Source of the DNA: Candidatus Avelusimicrobium pullarium
GTDB lineage: Bacteria; Elusimicrobiota; Elusimicrobia; Elusimicrobiales; Elusimicrobiaceae
DNA: 64,000 nucleotides
NCBI GenBank assembly: GCA_944323745.1
Contig: CALUTQ010000001.1
Location: 124,001 to 188,000, forward strand
Reading direction: 5' to 3'
In this document: positions 49,729 to 58,352 of the stretch, piece by piece
Numbering within the stretch: the first letter of the stretch is position 1
Layout of the letters: each line of letters starts with the position of its first letter
Translations under genes and position numbers: made by a program
The notes under the pieces: model-generated
The model's database searches: none
What the model saw: only the letters and a program-made list of their open reading frames with translations
Told to the model about the DNA's origin: nothing

Positions 49729-50568
49729 TTATTTTAAAAGTGTAGCCGCAATATTTTTAAGATAGGTGTTTTCCGTCACGGCTTTGCGCACATTCGGGTT
49801 TTGCTTCAGCGCCGCCAAAGACGGGTTGGAATTAATCAGCCGTACCGCTTCGGCCGGACGGTCCCTGTAATATTTAACGGCTTTGCTGATAATCATATAC
49901 GAAAACAAACGGCTGCCGGCCAACGCGTTGACCAACTCGGGCGATTGTAAAACCTGCTGCACGGTTTCATTGGACAAAAATGCATTGACGCGGGCCGTAT
50001 CGGCAGCGGCTTTAGCCAAGGCGGCAGGATCTTGCAGCAAAGGAGCCACGTCCGCACGGGCAATAAAAGCTTTTGCCGTGTTATCGTTATTAAACAGATA
50101 GCGCAGCAAGTCCGGGTCGTCTATGTTGGAAGACACATTGATGGTAAGCGCATAAGGGGCTTCCCCGATAATTTTATAATTGTTGGGCGTCAGTGCTCTG
50201 TAATTGTAACGGCTGATAACCGGCAGCGTGGAGCCCAGCTCCTGCACGCTTACGTTGCGGTCCTGTCCTTCTCTTATTTGAATATAACGCGTGCCGCTGT
50301 TGGGGTTAAAATCGGCGTCCACCGCCAAACCTTTTAAAACGGAAGGATCTAAAAAAGCGGTAATATTGTCGGCACGGTTGCGCGCATTAGACACAAACCA
50401 TACCGTCATCAGCAAGAGCGCCGCCACGACGGCGCAAGCTATCAGCAAGGCACGGCTGGCCGGCGCCTTTTGCGTGGCTTGCGTTTGGGACTGGGCGGAA
50501 GGCTGCTCTGCTTGTTTGCGGAATTTTTTAGGGTTGCGCAGCAGAGCCATTAATTTTTCTTTATCCAT
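49729..50568 (-). CDS. single-pass membrane protein of unknown function
   Basis: 279 residues: a short cytoplasmic N-terminus rich in Gln/Lys, one membrane helix at about 41-60, and an outside helical domain with several Asn/Ala-rich repeats (for example PELVNAL, PSLAAL, PNVRKAV, each following a short loop). No family recognised. The ATG at 50568 has no ribosome site but sits 6 nt after a TACAAT box. It is divergent from yjbQ, which has the same arrangement. Confidence 0.7.
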   Translation of the reverse strand: MDKEKLMALLRNPKKFRKQAEQPSAQSQTQATQKAPASRALLIACAVVAALLLMTVWFVSNARNRADNITAFLDPSVLKGLAVDADFNPNSGTRYIQIREGQDRNVSVQELGSTLPVISRYNYRALTPNNYKIIGEAPYALTINVSSNIDDPDLLRYLFNNDNTAKAFIARADVAPLLQDPAALAKAAADTARVNAFLSNETVQQVLQSPELVNALAGSRLFSYMIISKAVKYYRDRPAEAVRLINSNPSLAALKQNPNVRKAVTENTYLKNIAATLLK

Positions 50569-50574
50569 ACCGAT

Positions 50575-50580
50575 ATTGTA
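50575..50580 (-). promoter_or_regulatory. -10 box placed for a leaderless transcript
   Basis: Minus-strand TGT-TACAAT ends 6 nt before the ATG at 50568; a TTGCCA lies 19 nt upstream. Confidence 0.5.
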
Positions 50581-50649
50581 ACAAATAAAATCTGCTCTCT
50601 GGCAAGTGCTTTTTTGGCGGAAGACGGGCACAAGCACCCGTGCATTTTG

Positions 50650-50655
50650 TATAGT
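50650..50655 (+). promoter_or_regulatory. -10 box placed for a leaderless yjbQ transcript
   Basis: TATAGT ends 6 nt before the ATG at 50662; no Shine-Dalgarno. An ACGGG/CCCGT hairpin sequence lies just upstream. Confidence 0.45.
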
Positions 50656-50661
50656 TTACAT

Positions 50662-51078
50662 ATGAAGTCTTATACAGAATATTTAACCGTTTGCACGGAC
50701 AAACGCTACGAAATCGTCAATATTACGCCGCAGGTGGAAGAAGCCTTGGCCAAAAGCGGCATACAGGAAGGGCTGTGCCTGGTAAACTCTATGCACATTA
50801 CGTCTTCCGTTTTTATCAACGACAACGAACGCGGCCTGCACGCCGATTTTTTGCGCTGGGCGGAAAAACTGGCCCCCTACGGCATAGACAAATACCAACA
50901 TAACCTGACCGGCGAAGACAACGGCGACGCCCACTTAAAACGCACGCTTTTGGGACGCGAAGTGGTGGTGGCGGTAACCAAAGGCCGGCTTGATTTCGGG
51001 CCGTGGGAAACCATTTTCTACGGTGAATTTGACGGGCAAAGAAACAAACGTATTTTAATTAAAATCATTGGGGAATAA
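50662..51078 (+). CDS. yjbQ: YjbQ family (UPF0047) protein
   Basis: 138 residues of a small conserved family reported to have weak thiamine phosphate synthase activity; true role uncertain. The motifs [15 protein letters not shown], the [15 protein letters not shown] block with metal-binding His/Asp, and [13 protein letters not shown] are diagnostic. I start at ATG 50662 to fit the family N-terminus; the frame is open upstream. The YbgC-like gene follows by 2 nt. Confidence 0.88.
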   Translation: MKSYTEYLTVCTDKRYEIVNITPQVEEALAKSGIQEGLCLVNSMHITSSVFINDNERGLHADFLRWAEKLAPYGIDKYQHNLTGEDNGDAHLKRTLLGREVVVAVTKGRLDFGPWETIFYGEFDGQRNKRILIKIIGE

Positions 51079-51080
51079 CT

Positions 51081-51461
51081 ATGAAAAAAACTATTTTTTA
51101 TCACGATACGGACTGCGGCAACGTGGTCTATTACGCCAACTATTTAAAATTTTTTGAAGAAGCCCGCACCCTCTATATGGCCGAAAAGGGCTTTTCCGTG
51201 CCGGCCCTGATGCAGCGCGGGCTGTATTTTGTGGTGGCGCGGCAGGAAGTGGAATATAAATTTCCGGTGCGGTATGCAGACGTAATAGACGTCAGCACCA
51301 AAGTGCTGGAAATTTCCGACATTAAAATTGTGTTTGAAAACATCATTACCAATCAAAACGGACGGCTGTGCACCAAAGGTAAAACTACCTTGGTCTGCGT
51401 GGACAAAAACGGGGTGCCCACCCCGATGGGGGCAGACGTCAAAAACGCAATGGCCTGCTAA
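51081..51461 (+). CDS. YbgC-like acyl-CoA thioesterase
   Basis: 126-residue hotdog-fold protein that likely hydrolyses acyl-CoA esters. The active-site region reads HDTDCGNVVYYANYLKFFEEAR, with Asp11 in the catalytic place; the histidine of E. coli YbgC is a tyrosine here, as in many relatives. No Tol-Pal genes are nearby. Coupled with yjbQ, and followed by a terminator. Confidence 0.87.
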   Translation: MKKTIFYHDTDCGNVVYYANYLKFFEEARTLYMAEKGFSVPALMQRGLYFVVARQEVEYKFPVRYADVIDVSTKVLEISDIKIVFENIITNQNGRLCTKGKTTLVCVDKNGVPTPMGADVKNAMAC

Positions 51462-51470
51462 CCTCTTGCA

Positions 51471-51495
51471 AAGCCCGCCGAAAGGCGGGTTTTTT
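51471..51495 (+). terminator. terminator of the yjbQ operon
   Basis: CCCGCC-GAAA-GGCGGG followed by six T. Confidence 0.88.
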
Positions 51496-51520
51496 ATGTT
51501 CATTTTCCCGCTTGTTTTTA

Positions 51521-51526
51521 TATAAT
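51521..51526 (+). promoter_or_regulatory. -10 box of glnA
   Basis: TATAAT about 45 nt before the ATG, with a weak TTCATT 16 nt further up and GGAGG before the start codon. Confidence 0.4.
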
Positions 51527-51570
51527 AGTCGTTTATTGCAAATTTTTTATTTTAAGTTACGGAGGCGCTT

Positions 51571-52920
51571 ATGATACCCAGAACAGCAGAACAAAAAGAA
51601 AAAATTAAATATATTTTGGACTTAACCAAAACCAACGGAATTCAAATTATTAAACTGTGGTTTGTAGACATTTTGGGCAATTTAAAATCGCTCTCGCTTT
51701 CCCATCGGGAATTTGAATATGCGATGAACGAAGGAATGGGCTTTGACGGTTCTTCCGTAGAGGGGTTTGCCCGCATTTACGAGTCCGACCTGGTGGCCCT
51801 GCCCGATTTGGACACCTTTCAAATGTTCCCGCCGGAGCTGACCGGCGCTCCCATCGCACGGTTTTTTTGCGACATTAAAAACACCGAAGGCGAACAGTTT
51901 GAAGGGGATCCGCGCTATATTCTTAAAAAAAATCTTGCCGCGATGAAAAAAGCCGGCTTTGACGCCTTTATGGTCGGGCCGGAACTGGAGTATTTTTATT
52001 TTAAAGACAACAAACACCCCGAAACGCTGGACTTCGGCGGCTACTTTGACACCATCCCCTTAGATTCCTGCTACGCCGTGCGCCGCCAGACGATGCTGAT
52101 GCTGGAAAAACTGGGCATTCACGTGGAATATTCCCACCACGAGGTGGCCCCTTCCCAGCACGAAATTGACCTGCGCTACGATGAAGCGATGAAAATGGCC
52201 GACCAGGTTATCACCTACAAAACCGTGGTCAAACAAATCGCCTCTGCCAACGGAATGTACGCCACGTTTATGCCCAAGCCCGTAGCCGGCATAAACGGCA
52301 GCGGGATGCACGTGCACCAGTCGCTGTTTGCCAAAGGGGAAAATAAATTTTTTGACGCCAAAGACCCGCTCTTTTTGTCGGACGTTGCCCGCCACTATAT
52401 CGCCGGCATTTTGGCCCACGTTAAGGAAATCTGCTCCGTTACCAATCAGTGGGTCAACTCCTACAAACGGCTGGTGCCGGGGTATGAGGCGCCTTCCTAT
52501 ATTGCCTGGGGGCGCAAAAACCGCAGTGCGCTGGTGCGCATCCCGCAGGCAAAAGCGGGCAAACCCAATGCCACGCGCATAGAGTGCCGCTTTCCCGATC
52601 CGGCCTGCAACCCCTATTTGGCTTTTGCCGTTATGCTGGGCGCCGGGTTGGACGGCATCGCCAAAAAGCTGCCCGTGCCGGAAATGACGGAAGAAAACAT
52701 CTTTCATATGACCCCGCAGGAAAGATCCCGCCGCGGCATCGGCACGCTGCCGGCTTATTTGTATGAGGCCATCAATGAAACGCGCCATTCCGAACTGGTC
52801 AAAAACATATTGGGCAAACACACGTTTGAAAAGTTTATCGCCAACAAAGACATTGAATGGGACCAGTACCGCACGCACGTTTCCAGCTATGAGCTGGAAA
52901 AATATCTTTCCGTGCTGTAA
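51571..52920 (+). CDS. glnA: glutamine synthetase, type I-alpha
   Basis: Makes glutamine from glutamate, ammonia and ATP. At 449 residues it is the shorter GSI-alpha type. Visible motifs: GFDGSSVEGF, MVGPELEYFYF, the NGSGMHVHQSL ammonia/ATP region, APSYIAWGRKNRSALVRIP, and RIECRFPDPACNPYLA. The adenylylation tyrosine loop (NLYDLP) of GSI-beta is replaced by NIFHMTPQERS, so it is probably regulated by feedback and protein partners rather than by GlnE. A single gene. Confidence 0.95.
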   Translation: MIPRTAEQKEKIKYILDLTKTNGIQIIKLWFVDILGNLKSLSLSHREFEYAMNEGMGFDGSSVEGFARIYESDLVALPDLDTFQMFPPELTGAPIARFFCDIKNTEGEQFEGDPRYILKKNLAAMKKAGFDAFMVGPELEYFYFKDNKHPETLDFGGYFDTIPLDSCYAVRRQTMLMLEKLGIHVEYSHHEVAPSQHEIDLRYDEAMKMADQVITYKTVVKQIASANGMYATFMPKPVAGINGSGMHVHQSLFAKGENKFFDAKDPLFLSDVARHYIAGILAHVKEICSVTNQWVNSYKRLVPGYEAPSYIAWGRKNRSALVRIPQAKAGKPNATRIECRFPDPACNPYLAFAVMLGAGLDGIAKKLPVPEMTEENIFHMTPQERSRRGIGTLPAYLYEAINETRHSELVKNILGKHTFEKFIANKDIEWDQYRTHVSSYELEKYLSVL

Positions 52921-52938
52921 ACCAAAAGCCGTTTCCGC

Positions 52939-52965
52939 GCCCCGCTTTAAAAGCGGGGCTTTTTT
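52939..52965 (+). terminator. terminator of glnA
   Basis: GCCCCGCTTT/AAAGCGGGGC hairpin followed by six T. Confidence 0.88.
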
Positions 52966-53011
52966 GGGCAAAATCTAACAATTGTTCTTAATTTTTTGCC
53001 GCCAAACCCCC

Positions 53012-53032
53012 TATAATAAAGTAAAATATACT
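53012..53032 (+). promoter_or_regulatory. two alternative -10 boxes of the pheST operon
   Basis: A consensus TATAAT (53012-53017) would give a short leader, and TATACT (53027-53032) ends 5 nt before the pheS ATG, near the leaderless spacing seen elsewhere. No Shine-Dalgarno precedes the ATG. Confidence 0.4.
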
Positions 53033-53037
53033 TACCT

Positions 53038-54084
53038 ATGACCTTACAGCAATTTAAAGAACTTTGCGCCCAAATTGAGCGCGAATATACCGAAAAAATC
53101 GCCTCCGCGGCCGACGTAAACGCCGTGGAAGAGCTGCGCGTAGCCTCTTTGGGGCGCAAAGGCGCGCTGACCGAACTTTTGAAAAATCTGAAAGATTTTT
53201 CCATTGAGGATAAAAAAGCGGCCGGCCCTTTGGGCAATGCGCTGAAAGCCTCTTTAACCCAAGCGTTGGAAGAAAAAACCGCGGCCTTAGCCTCCAAAGC
53301 CCTTAACGAAGAACTAAACCGCGTTGACTTAGACTTGACGTTGCCGGCACGCCCTGCCGTCCAAGGCAGACGCCACCCGCTTTCCATCGCGCAAAAACGG
53401 ATGACGGACATTTTGTCCAAACTGGGTTTTACGTGGGCGGAAGGCCCGTGGGTGGAAGACGAAAAGCACAACTTTGATATGCTTAACATTCCCAAACACC
53501 ACCCCGCGCGCGACGCGCAGGACACCTTCTTTGTGCAAACGGGCTCGCCGCTTTCTATGGTGCTGCGCACGCATACATCTAACGTGCAAAGCCGCTTTAT
53601 GGAAAAACATAAACCGCCCATACGCATTATGGCCCCTGGCCGCGTGTTCCGCAACGACAGTTTAGACGCTACGCACAGCCCCGTTTTTCACCAAATTGAA
53701 GGACTGTACGTGGACAAAAACGTCAGTATGGCCGACTTAAAGCGCGATTTAACCGCCTTTATGAAAGGCCTGCTGGGCGACAAGACAGAAATTCGCTTCC
53801 GCCCTTCTTTCTTTCCGTTTACCGAACCCAGCGCGGAAGTGGACGTAAAATGCGTGTTCTGCAGCGGCAAAGGCTGCAATATTTGCAAAGGCACCGGCTG
53901 GATAGAAATGCTGGGCTCGGGCGTAGTCAACCCGCACGTGCTTAAAAACTGCGGCATTGACCCCGAGGTGTACAGCGGTTACGCCTTCGGTATGGGGGTG
54001 GAACGGCTGGCAATGATGATGATGGACATTAACGATATCCGCACGTTTTACGAAAACGACCTGCGCATTTTAAACCAGTTTTAA
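53038..54084 (+). CDS. pheS: phenylalanyl-tRNA synthetase alpha subunit
   Basis: Catalytic subunit of the alpha2-beta2 enzyme. The 348 residues show the N-terminal coiled coil (1-90), class II motif 1 around 113, motif 2 with FRNDSLDATHSPVFHQIEG, and motif 3 with GFGMGVERLAM (here YAFGMGVERLA). A CVFCSGKGCNICKG segment near 275 is a normal feature of some family members. pheT follows after 9 nt. Confidence 0.96.
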   Translation: MTLQQFKELCAQIEREYTEKIASAADVNAVEELRVASLGRKGALTELLKNLKDFSIEDKKAAGPLGNALKASLTQALEEKTAALASKALNEELNRVDLDLTLPARPAVQGRRHPLSIAQKRMTDILSKLGFTWAEGPWVEDEKHNFDMLNIPKHHPARDAQDTFFVQTGSPLSMVLRTHTSNVQSRFMEKHKPPIRIMAPGRVFRNDSLDATHSPVFHQIEGLYVDKNVSMADLKRDLTAFMKGLLGDKTEIRFRPSFFPFTEPSAEVDVKCVFCSGKGCNICKGTGWIEMLGSGVVNPHVLKNCGIDPEVYSGYAFGMGVERLAMMMMDINDIRTFYENDLRILNQF

Positions 54085-54093
54085 GGACCGAAT

Positions 54094-56478
54094 ATGAAGA
54101 TATTGCAAAGTTGGCTAAAAGATTTCATTGACATTGATTTAACGCCGGAAGAACTGGCGCAGAAATTTACGCAGCTGGGCATAGAAGTGGCCTCGGTGGA
54201 AAAGAAAGGCGCCGATTTTGAAGGCGTTACCGTGGCGCAAATTACCCACATTGAAGACCACCCCAATTCCGACCACCTGCACCTGGTGGACTTGGACTTG
54301 GGCAACGGCAAAACCCAGCGCGTCGTATGCGGTGCGCCCAATGTGGCCGTCGGGCAGAAAGTACCGTTGGCCCACGTGGGGGCCCGTTTGGGCAAGGTGG
54401 TGTTGACGCCGGCCAAAATACGCGGCGTCGTCAGCGAAGGGATGATTTGTTCATCCGACGAGCTGGGCCTGACCAATACCCGCGCGCGCGGCATTTTGGT
54501 GCTGGATGAAAACATTCCGCTGGGCACCGATGTACGCACGCTTTACGGGCAGGCCGATGCCTTGTTTGATTTGGAAATTACCTCCAACCGCCCCGATTTG
54601 CTGTCTCATTTGGGGGTAGCGCGCGAACTTTCCGTGCTGCTTAACAAACCCGTTAAACTGCCCCAGCCCAAAGAATTTGCCGGCGAAGGCGAAAGTTTAA
54701 AAGTGGATATCCGCGCCCCGCAGGGCTGCCAGCGCTATACGGGCCGTATGATCTGCGGCGTGAAAAATGCCCAGTCGCCCGAACTGATCAAAGAACGCCT
54801 TGCGGCTATGGGCCTCAACCCCAAAAATGCGCTGGTGGACGTAACCAACTACGTAATGTTTGAATTGGGCCAGCCGCTGCACGCCTTTGACAGAAACGAA
54901 ATTGACGGCGACACCATTGTGGTGCGCTGGGCCCAAAACGGCGAAAAATTTACGCTTTTGGACGGCCGCGAACTGACGCTTGACGAACACGCCCTGATGA
55001 TCGGGGACGACAAAAAGGCCACCGCCCTGGCCGGCATTATGGGCGGCAAAAACTCCGGCATTAAAGACGACACCACCGATATTTTTATTGAGTCTGCCTA
55101 TTTTGACGCACCCGTTACCAACAAAACGTCCAAAAAATACAGTGTATCTTCCGACTCGTCGCAGCGTTTTGAACGCGGGGCCGACATCGGCATTACCGAG
55201 CTGGCGTTAAAACGCGCCACGGAGCTGTTTGTGCAAGCCTGCGGCGGCACGCCCAGCCAAATTCGCGACGTGTATCCGCAGCCCTTTGCCAACCCCGTCA
55301 TTACGTTTACGCCGGCGCAAATTAACGGCATTTTGGGCACGCAGATTGCAGAGGACAAACTTAAAGACATTTTTGCCCGTCTGGCCCTGCACTTTGACGC
55401 CTCCGGCGACAAATGGACCTTTCAGGCCCCCACGCACCGGCGCGACTTAAACAACCGCTGGGATTTGGCCGAAGAAGCCGCCCGTTTTGCCGGTTTTGAC
55501 TGCATTCCGGCCGGAGAGTCGCGCGCGTTTGTCGGCTTTACCGAAAACCCCAAAGGCGTGGACCTGCTGGAAATTTTCAGCCAAAAGCTGGCCGGCCTCG
55601 GCTTCTTTGAATGCAAAAATATTGATTTCTTGGGCGAAAAAGAACTCAAAGAGTTTGGTTTTAACCCCAAAAATGCCGTGCAAATCAAAAATGCAATGGC
55701 CAAAGGCTGGGACTATATGCGCCCCACGCTGCTGCCCTCTTTGCTTAAAAATATCGCTTTTAACCAAAGCCGCGGCAACCGCAATTTGGCCTTGTTTGAA
55801 GCCACCCGCACGTTTAACCTCATCAAAGGTTTTCCGGCCGAGGCGTACACCGTTTCCGGCGTGCAATGCGGGCAAATGACGCACACCCCGTTCTTTAAAG
55901 GCAACGGCGAAAAGCCCGATTTCTATTTCTTAAAGGGCGTAATGGAAGATTTGCTGGGTTCTTTTGAAGGCGTGTCTTTTGTCCCGTCCGAAAAAGCACC
56001 CGTTTATATGCACCCTAAAATTTGCGCAGATATTTTGGTCAACGGCAAAAAAGCCGGCGTTTTTGGCGCGGTGCACCCGCTTACGCTAAAAGCCTGCGAC
56101 GTAAAAGAAAGCGAAGTTTGGGCCTTTGAATTTTCGCTTAAACCCTTGGAAAAGGGCTTCTCCGCCCAGCAGTTTAAACCGGCCAAACCCGCACCGGCTT
56201 TTCCGCCGTCTTTGCGCGATTTGTCGGTAACGGTGGACAAAACCGTGCCGTACGCCAAAATACAGCAAGTGCTGCAAAATACGGCCCTGCCGGTAACGCT
56301 GCACTTTGATTTGATTGACCTGTACGAAGGCGAGCATCTGCCGCAGGGCAAAAAGAGTGTTACGTTCACGCTGGCGTTTTCCGCGCCGGACCGCACGCTT
56401 AAAGACGCCGAAACCGACGCCGCTTTTAACACCTTGCTCAACGCCCTGCACGAAAAAACCGGTGCCGAACTGAGATAA
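54094..56478 (+). CDS. pheT: phenylalanyl-tRNA synthetase beta subunit
   Basis: 794 residues, normal length. Domains in order: N-terminal domain, tRNA-binding OB fold (about 40-150), B3/B4 editing domain, B5 domain near 400-470, the catalytic-like core, and the C-terminal FDX-ACB anticodon domain (about 700-794, PPSLRDLSVTVDKTVPY). AGGA precedes the ATG; coupled to the small coil gene by a 1-nt gap. Confidence 0.95.
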   Translation: MKILQSWLKDFIDIDLTPEELAQKFTQLGIEVASVEKKGADFEGVTVAQITHIEDHPNSDHLHLVDLDLGNGKTQRVVCGAPNVAVGQKVPLAHVGARLGKVVLTPAKIRGVVSEGMICSSDELGLTNTRARGILVLDENIPLGTDVRTLYGQADALFDLEITSNRPDLLSHLGVARELSVLLNKPVKLPQPKEFAGEGESLKVDIRAPQGCQRYTGRMICGVKNAQSPELIKERLAAMGLNPKNALVDVTNYVMFELGQPLHAFDRNEIDGDTIVVRWAQNGEKFTLLDGRELTLDEHALMIGDDKKATALAGIMGGKNSGIKDDTTDIFIESAYFDAPVTNKTSKKYSVSSDSSQRFERGADIGITELALKRATELFVQACGGTPSQIRDVYPQPFANPVITFTPAQINGILGTQIAEDKLKDIFARLALHFDASGDKWTFQAPTHRRDLNNRWDLAEEAARFAGFDCIPAGESRAFVGFTENPKGVDLLEIFSQKLAGLGFFECKNIDFLGEKELKEFGFNPKNAVQIKNAMAKGWDYMRPTLLPSLLKNIAFNQSRGNRNLALFEATRTFNLIKGFPAEAYTVSGVQCGQMTHTPFFKGNGEKPDFYFLKGVMEDLLGSFEGVSFVPSEKAPVYMHPKICADILVNGKKAGVFGAVHPLTLKACDVKESEVWAFEFSLKPLEKGFSAQQFKPAKPAPAFPPSLRDLSVTVDKTVPYAKIQQVLQNTALPVTLHFDLIDLYEGEHLPQGKKSVTFTLAFSAPDRTLKDAETDAAFNTLLNALHEKTGAELR

Positions 56479-56479
56479 T

Positions 56480-56743
56480 ATGCAGGAAAAACTCAAACAG
56501 TTGGAACTTTTGGTAACGCAAGCCGCTTCCCGCCTGCAAACAATGCAAGGCGAGAATGCGGCCCTGCGCCAAAAAATCCGCCTGCAAGAGGAACATTTGG
56601 CAAAGCTCAAAGAAAGCGAAAGCGAACTGAAAGCCTTGCGCGAATGGAAAAAAAGCATCGTCAGCGTGCTTAAAAAACTGGAAACGCGCCTGGACAAAGA
56701 AATCGCGCGCGTTCAGCAACAGCAAAAAGACGATTTTGAGTAA
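56480..56743 (+). CDS. small coiled-coil protein, possible ZapB-like
   Basis: 87 residues, almost entirely heptad-patterned helix with Leu and charged residues (for example LKQLELLVTQAASRLQTMQ). The place between pheT and zapA suggests a partner of the division ring, as ZapB partners ZapA in E. coli, but sequence alone cannot show that. No membrane segment or cysteines. Confidence 0.7.
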   Translation: MQEKLKQLELLVTQAASRLQTMQGENAALRQKIRLQEEHLAKLKESESELKALREWKKSIVSVLKKLETRLDKEIARVQQQQKDDFE

Positions 56744-56748
56744 AAAAT

Positions 56749-57048
56749 ATGGCCAAAAATACCGTCAGCGTAGAAATAAAAGGCATTCCGCTTGAGGTGG
56801 AAATTAAAGACTTGGGCTATGTGGAAATAGCCGACTTAGCCTCCAAAGTGGAACAGGAAATGCGCCGTCTGCAAGATGAAGAAGACATCATAGACACGCT
56901 TAAACAGGCGCTGACGGCCGCCTTGGAATTTGCCGCACAGGCTTATTTAAAAAGCTTGGCCGAAGGCGGACGGCAAAAAGAAGACGAAGCCCGCGTGGAC
57001 CAGCTGATTGCCAAACTGCAAAATACGCTGCGCACGCCCCAAAAATAA
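56749..57048 (+). CDS. zapA: cell division protein ZapA-like
   Basis: 99 residues. ZapA binds FtsZ and promotes bundling of the ring. The protein has the ZapA plan: an N-terminal beta region (VSVEIKGIPLEVEI), the IADLASKVEQEMRR segment and a C-terminal helix (DTLKQALTAALEFAAQAYL). Its place after pheT matches zapA in other bacteria. Confidence 0.78.
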   Translation: MAKNTVSVEIKGIPLEVEIKDLGYVEIADLASKVEQEMRRLQDEEDIIDTLKQALTAALEFAAQAYLKSLAEGGRQKEDEARVDQLIAKLQNTLRTPQK

Positions 57049-57059
57049 ACAAGGACCCT

Positions 57060-58340
57060 ATGCAAGACGATTTTATGCCGCTGGCTGCGCGCCAGGCGCC
57101 CAAAAAAATAGAAGATTTTGCCGGCCAGCCTCATTTGTTGGGGCCGGGCAAAATGCTGCGCCGCCTGCTGGAAACAGACACCTTAAAGTCGGCCGTGTTC
57201 TTCGGCCCTCCGGGCTGCGGCAAAACCGCTACGGCCCGCTATGTGGCCAGCCGCACGCAGGCGCACACGGTGGAGCTTAACGCCGCTTCCGCCGGCGTGG
57301 CAGACCTAAAAAAAGTACTGGCCGAAGCTAAAGAACGCATCCGTACCCCTTCCTTTGAGGAACGGCGCACGCTGGTGATTTTGGACGAAATTCATCACTT
57401 TAACAAAACCCAGCAGGATGTGCTTTTGCCCAGCGTGGAACGCGGCGACATCATTTTGATAGGCATTACGACCGAAAACCCCTATTTTTACATTAACAAC
57501 GCATTGCTTTCGCGCTTTTCCGTATTTGAGTTTAAACCGCTGGAAGACAAAGATTTAAAAAAGATTTTGGACCGTGCCGCCCAAAAAGAAAAAATTGCCC
57601 TGACCGATGACGCAGCGCAGTATTTTATTACGCAGGCTAACGGCGACGGCCGCAAACTGCTAAACGCGCTGGAAATAGCCTCTTTAACCACCGAGCCGGA
57701 CGGCAAAGGGCTCAAACAGGTGGACTTGGCCATCGCACTGGAATGCATCCAAAAACGCCACTTAAATTACGATAAAAAAGGCGACGAGCATTACGACATT
57801 ATTTCCGCTTTTATTAAATCTATGCGCGGCTCCGACCCCGACGCCGCCGTCTATTGGCTGGCCCGTATGCTCGAAAGCGGGGAAGACCCGCGCTTTATCG
57901 CGCGGCGCATTCTTATTTGCGCCAGCGAAGACGTAGGCTTGGCTGAGCCCGCCGCCTTGATGATAGCCCAAGCTGCCTTTAAAGCCGCCGAAGTGTTGGG
58001 TATGCCCGAAGTACGCATTCCGCTGGCCCACGCGGCCATTTACGTGGCGTGCGCGCCAAAAAGCAACTCGGCTTATTTAGCCATAGACGCCGCCTTGAAA
58101 GAAGTGCGCGAAGGCAAATACCGCCGCGTGCCCGATCATCTGCGCTCCGGTATGAAAAATGTGGGATATAAATACGCGCACGACTTTCCCAATCATTATG
58201 TAAAACAGCAATATATGCCCGATCCGGTACAGTTTTTTCACCCCACCAACCAAGGCAAAGAAGGCCCGCTGATTGAACGCTGGCGCCGCCTGCGCGGGGA
58301 ATTGCCGCCGCTCAGTCCCAAACCGAAAACCGACAAATAA
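57060..58340 (+). CDS. rarA: replication-associated recombination protein RarA
   Basis: AAA+ ATPase of the MgsA/WRNIP1 family that acts at stalled replication forks. The 426 residues carry Walker A GPPGCGKT at 49-56, Walker B LVILDEIHHFN, sensor 1 IGITTENPYF, the arginine finger block LLSRFSVFEF, and the C-terminal tetramerisation domain with CAPKSNSAY. Follows zapA by 11 nt. Confidence 0.94.
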   Translation: MQDDFMPLAARQAPKKIEDFAGQPHLLGPGKMLRRLLETDTLKSAVFFGPPGCGKTATARYVASRTQAHTVELNAASAGVADLKKVLAEAKERIRTPSFEERRTLVILDEIHHFNKTQQDVLLPSVERGDIILIGITTENPYFYINNALLSRFSVFEFKPLEDKDLKKILDRAAQKEKIALTDDAAQYFITQANGDGRKLLNALEIASLTTEPDGKGLKQVDLAIALECIQKRHLNYDKKGDEHYDIISAFIKSMRGSDPDAAVYWLARMLESGEDPRFIARRILICASEDVGLAEPAALMIAQAAFKAAEVLGMPEVRIPLAHAAIYVACAPKSNSAYLAIDAALKEVREGKYRRVPDHLRSGMKNVGYKYAHDFPNHYVKQQYMPDPVQFFHPTNQGKEGPLIERWRRLRGELPPLSPKPKTDK

Positions 58341-58352
58341 GGCAGAGAAATT

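Noticed and set aside
52060-52971. A 303-codon minus-strand frame opposite glnA
   Set aside because: Antisense shadow; glnA is complete and conserved.
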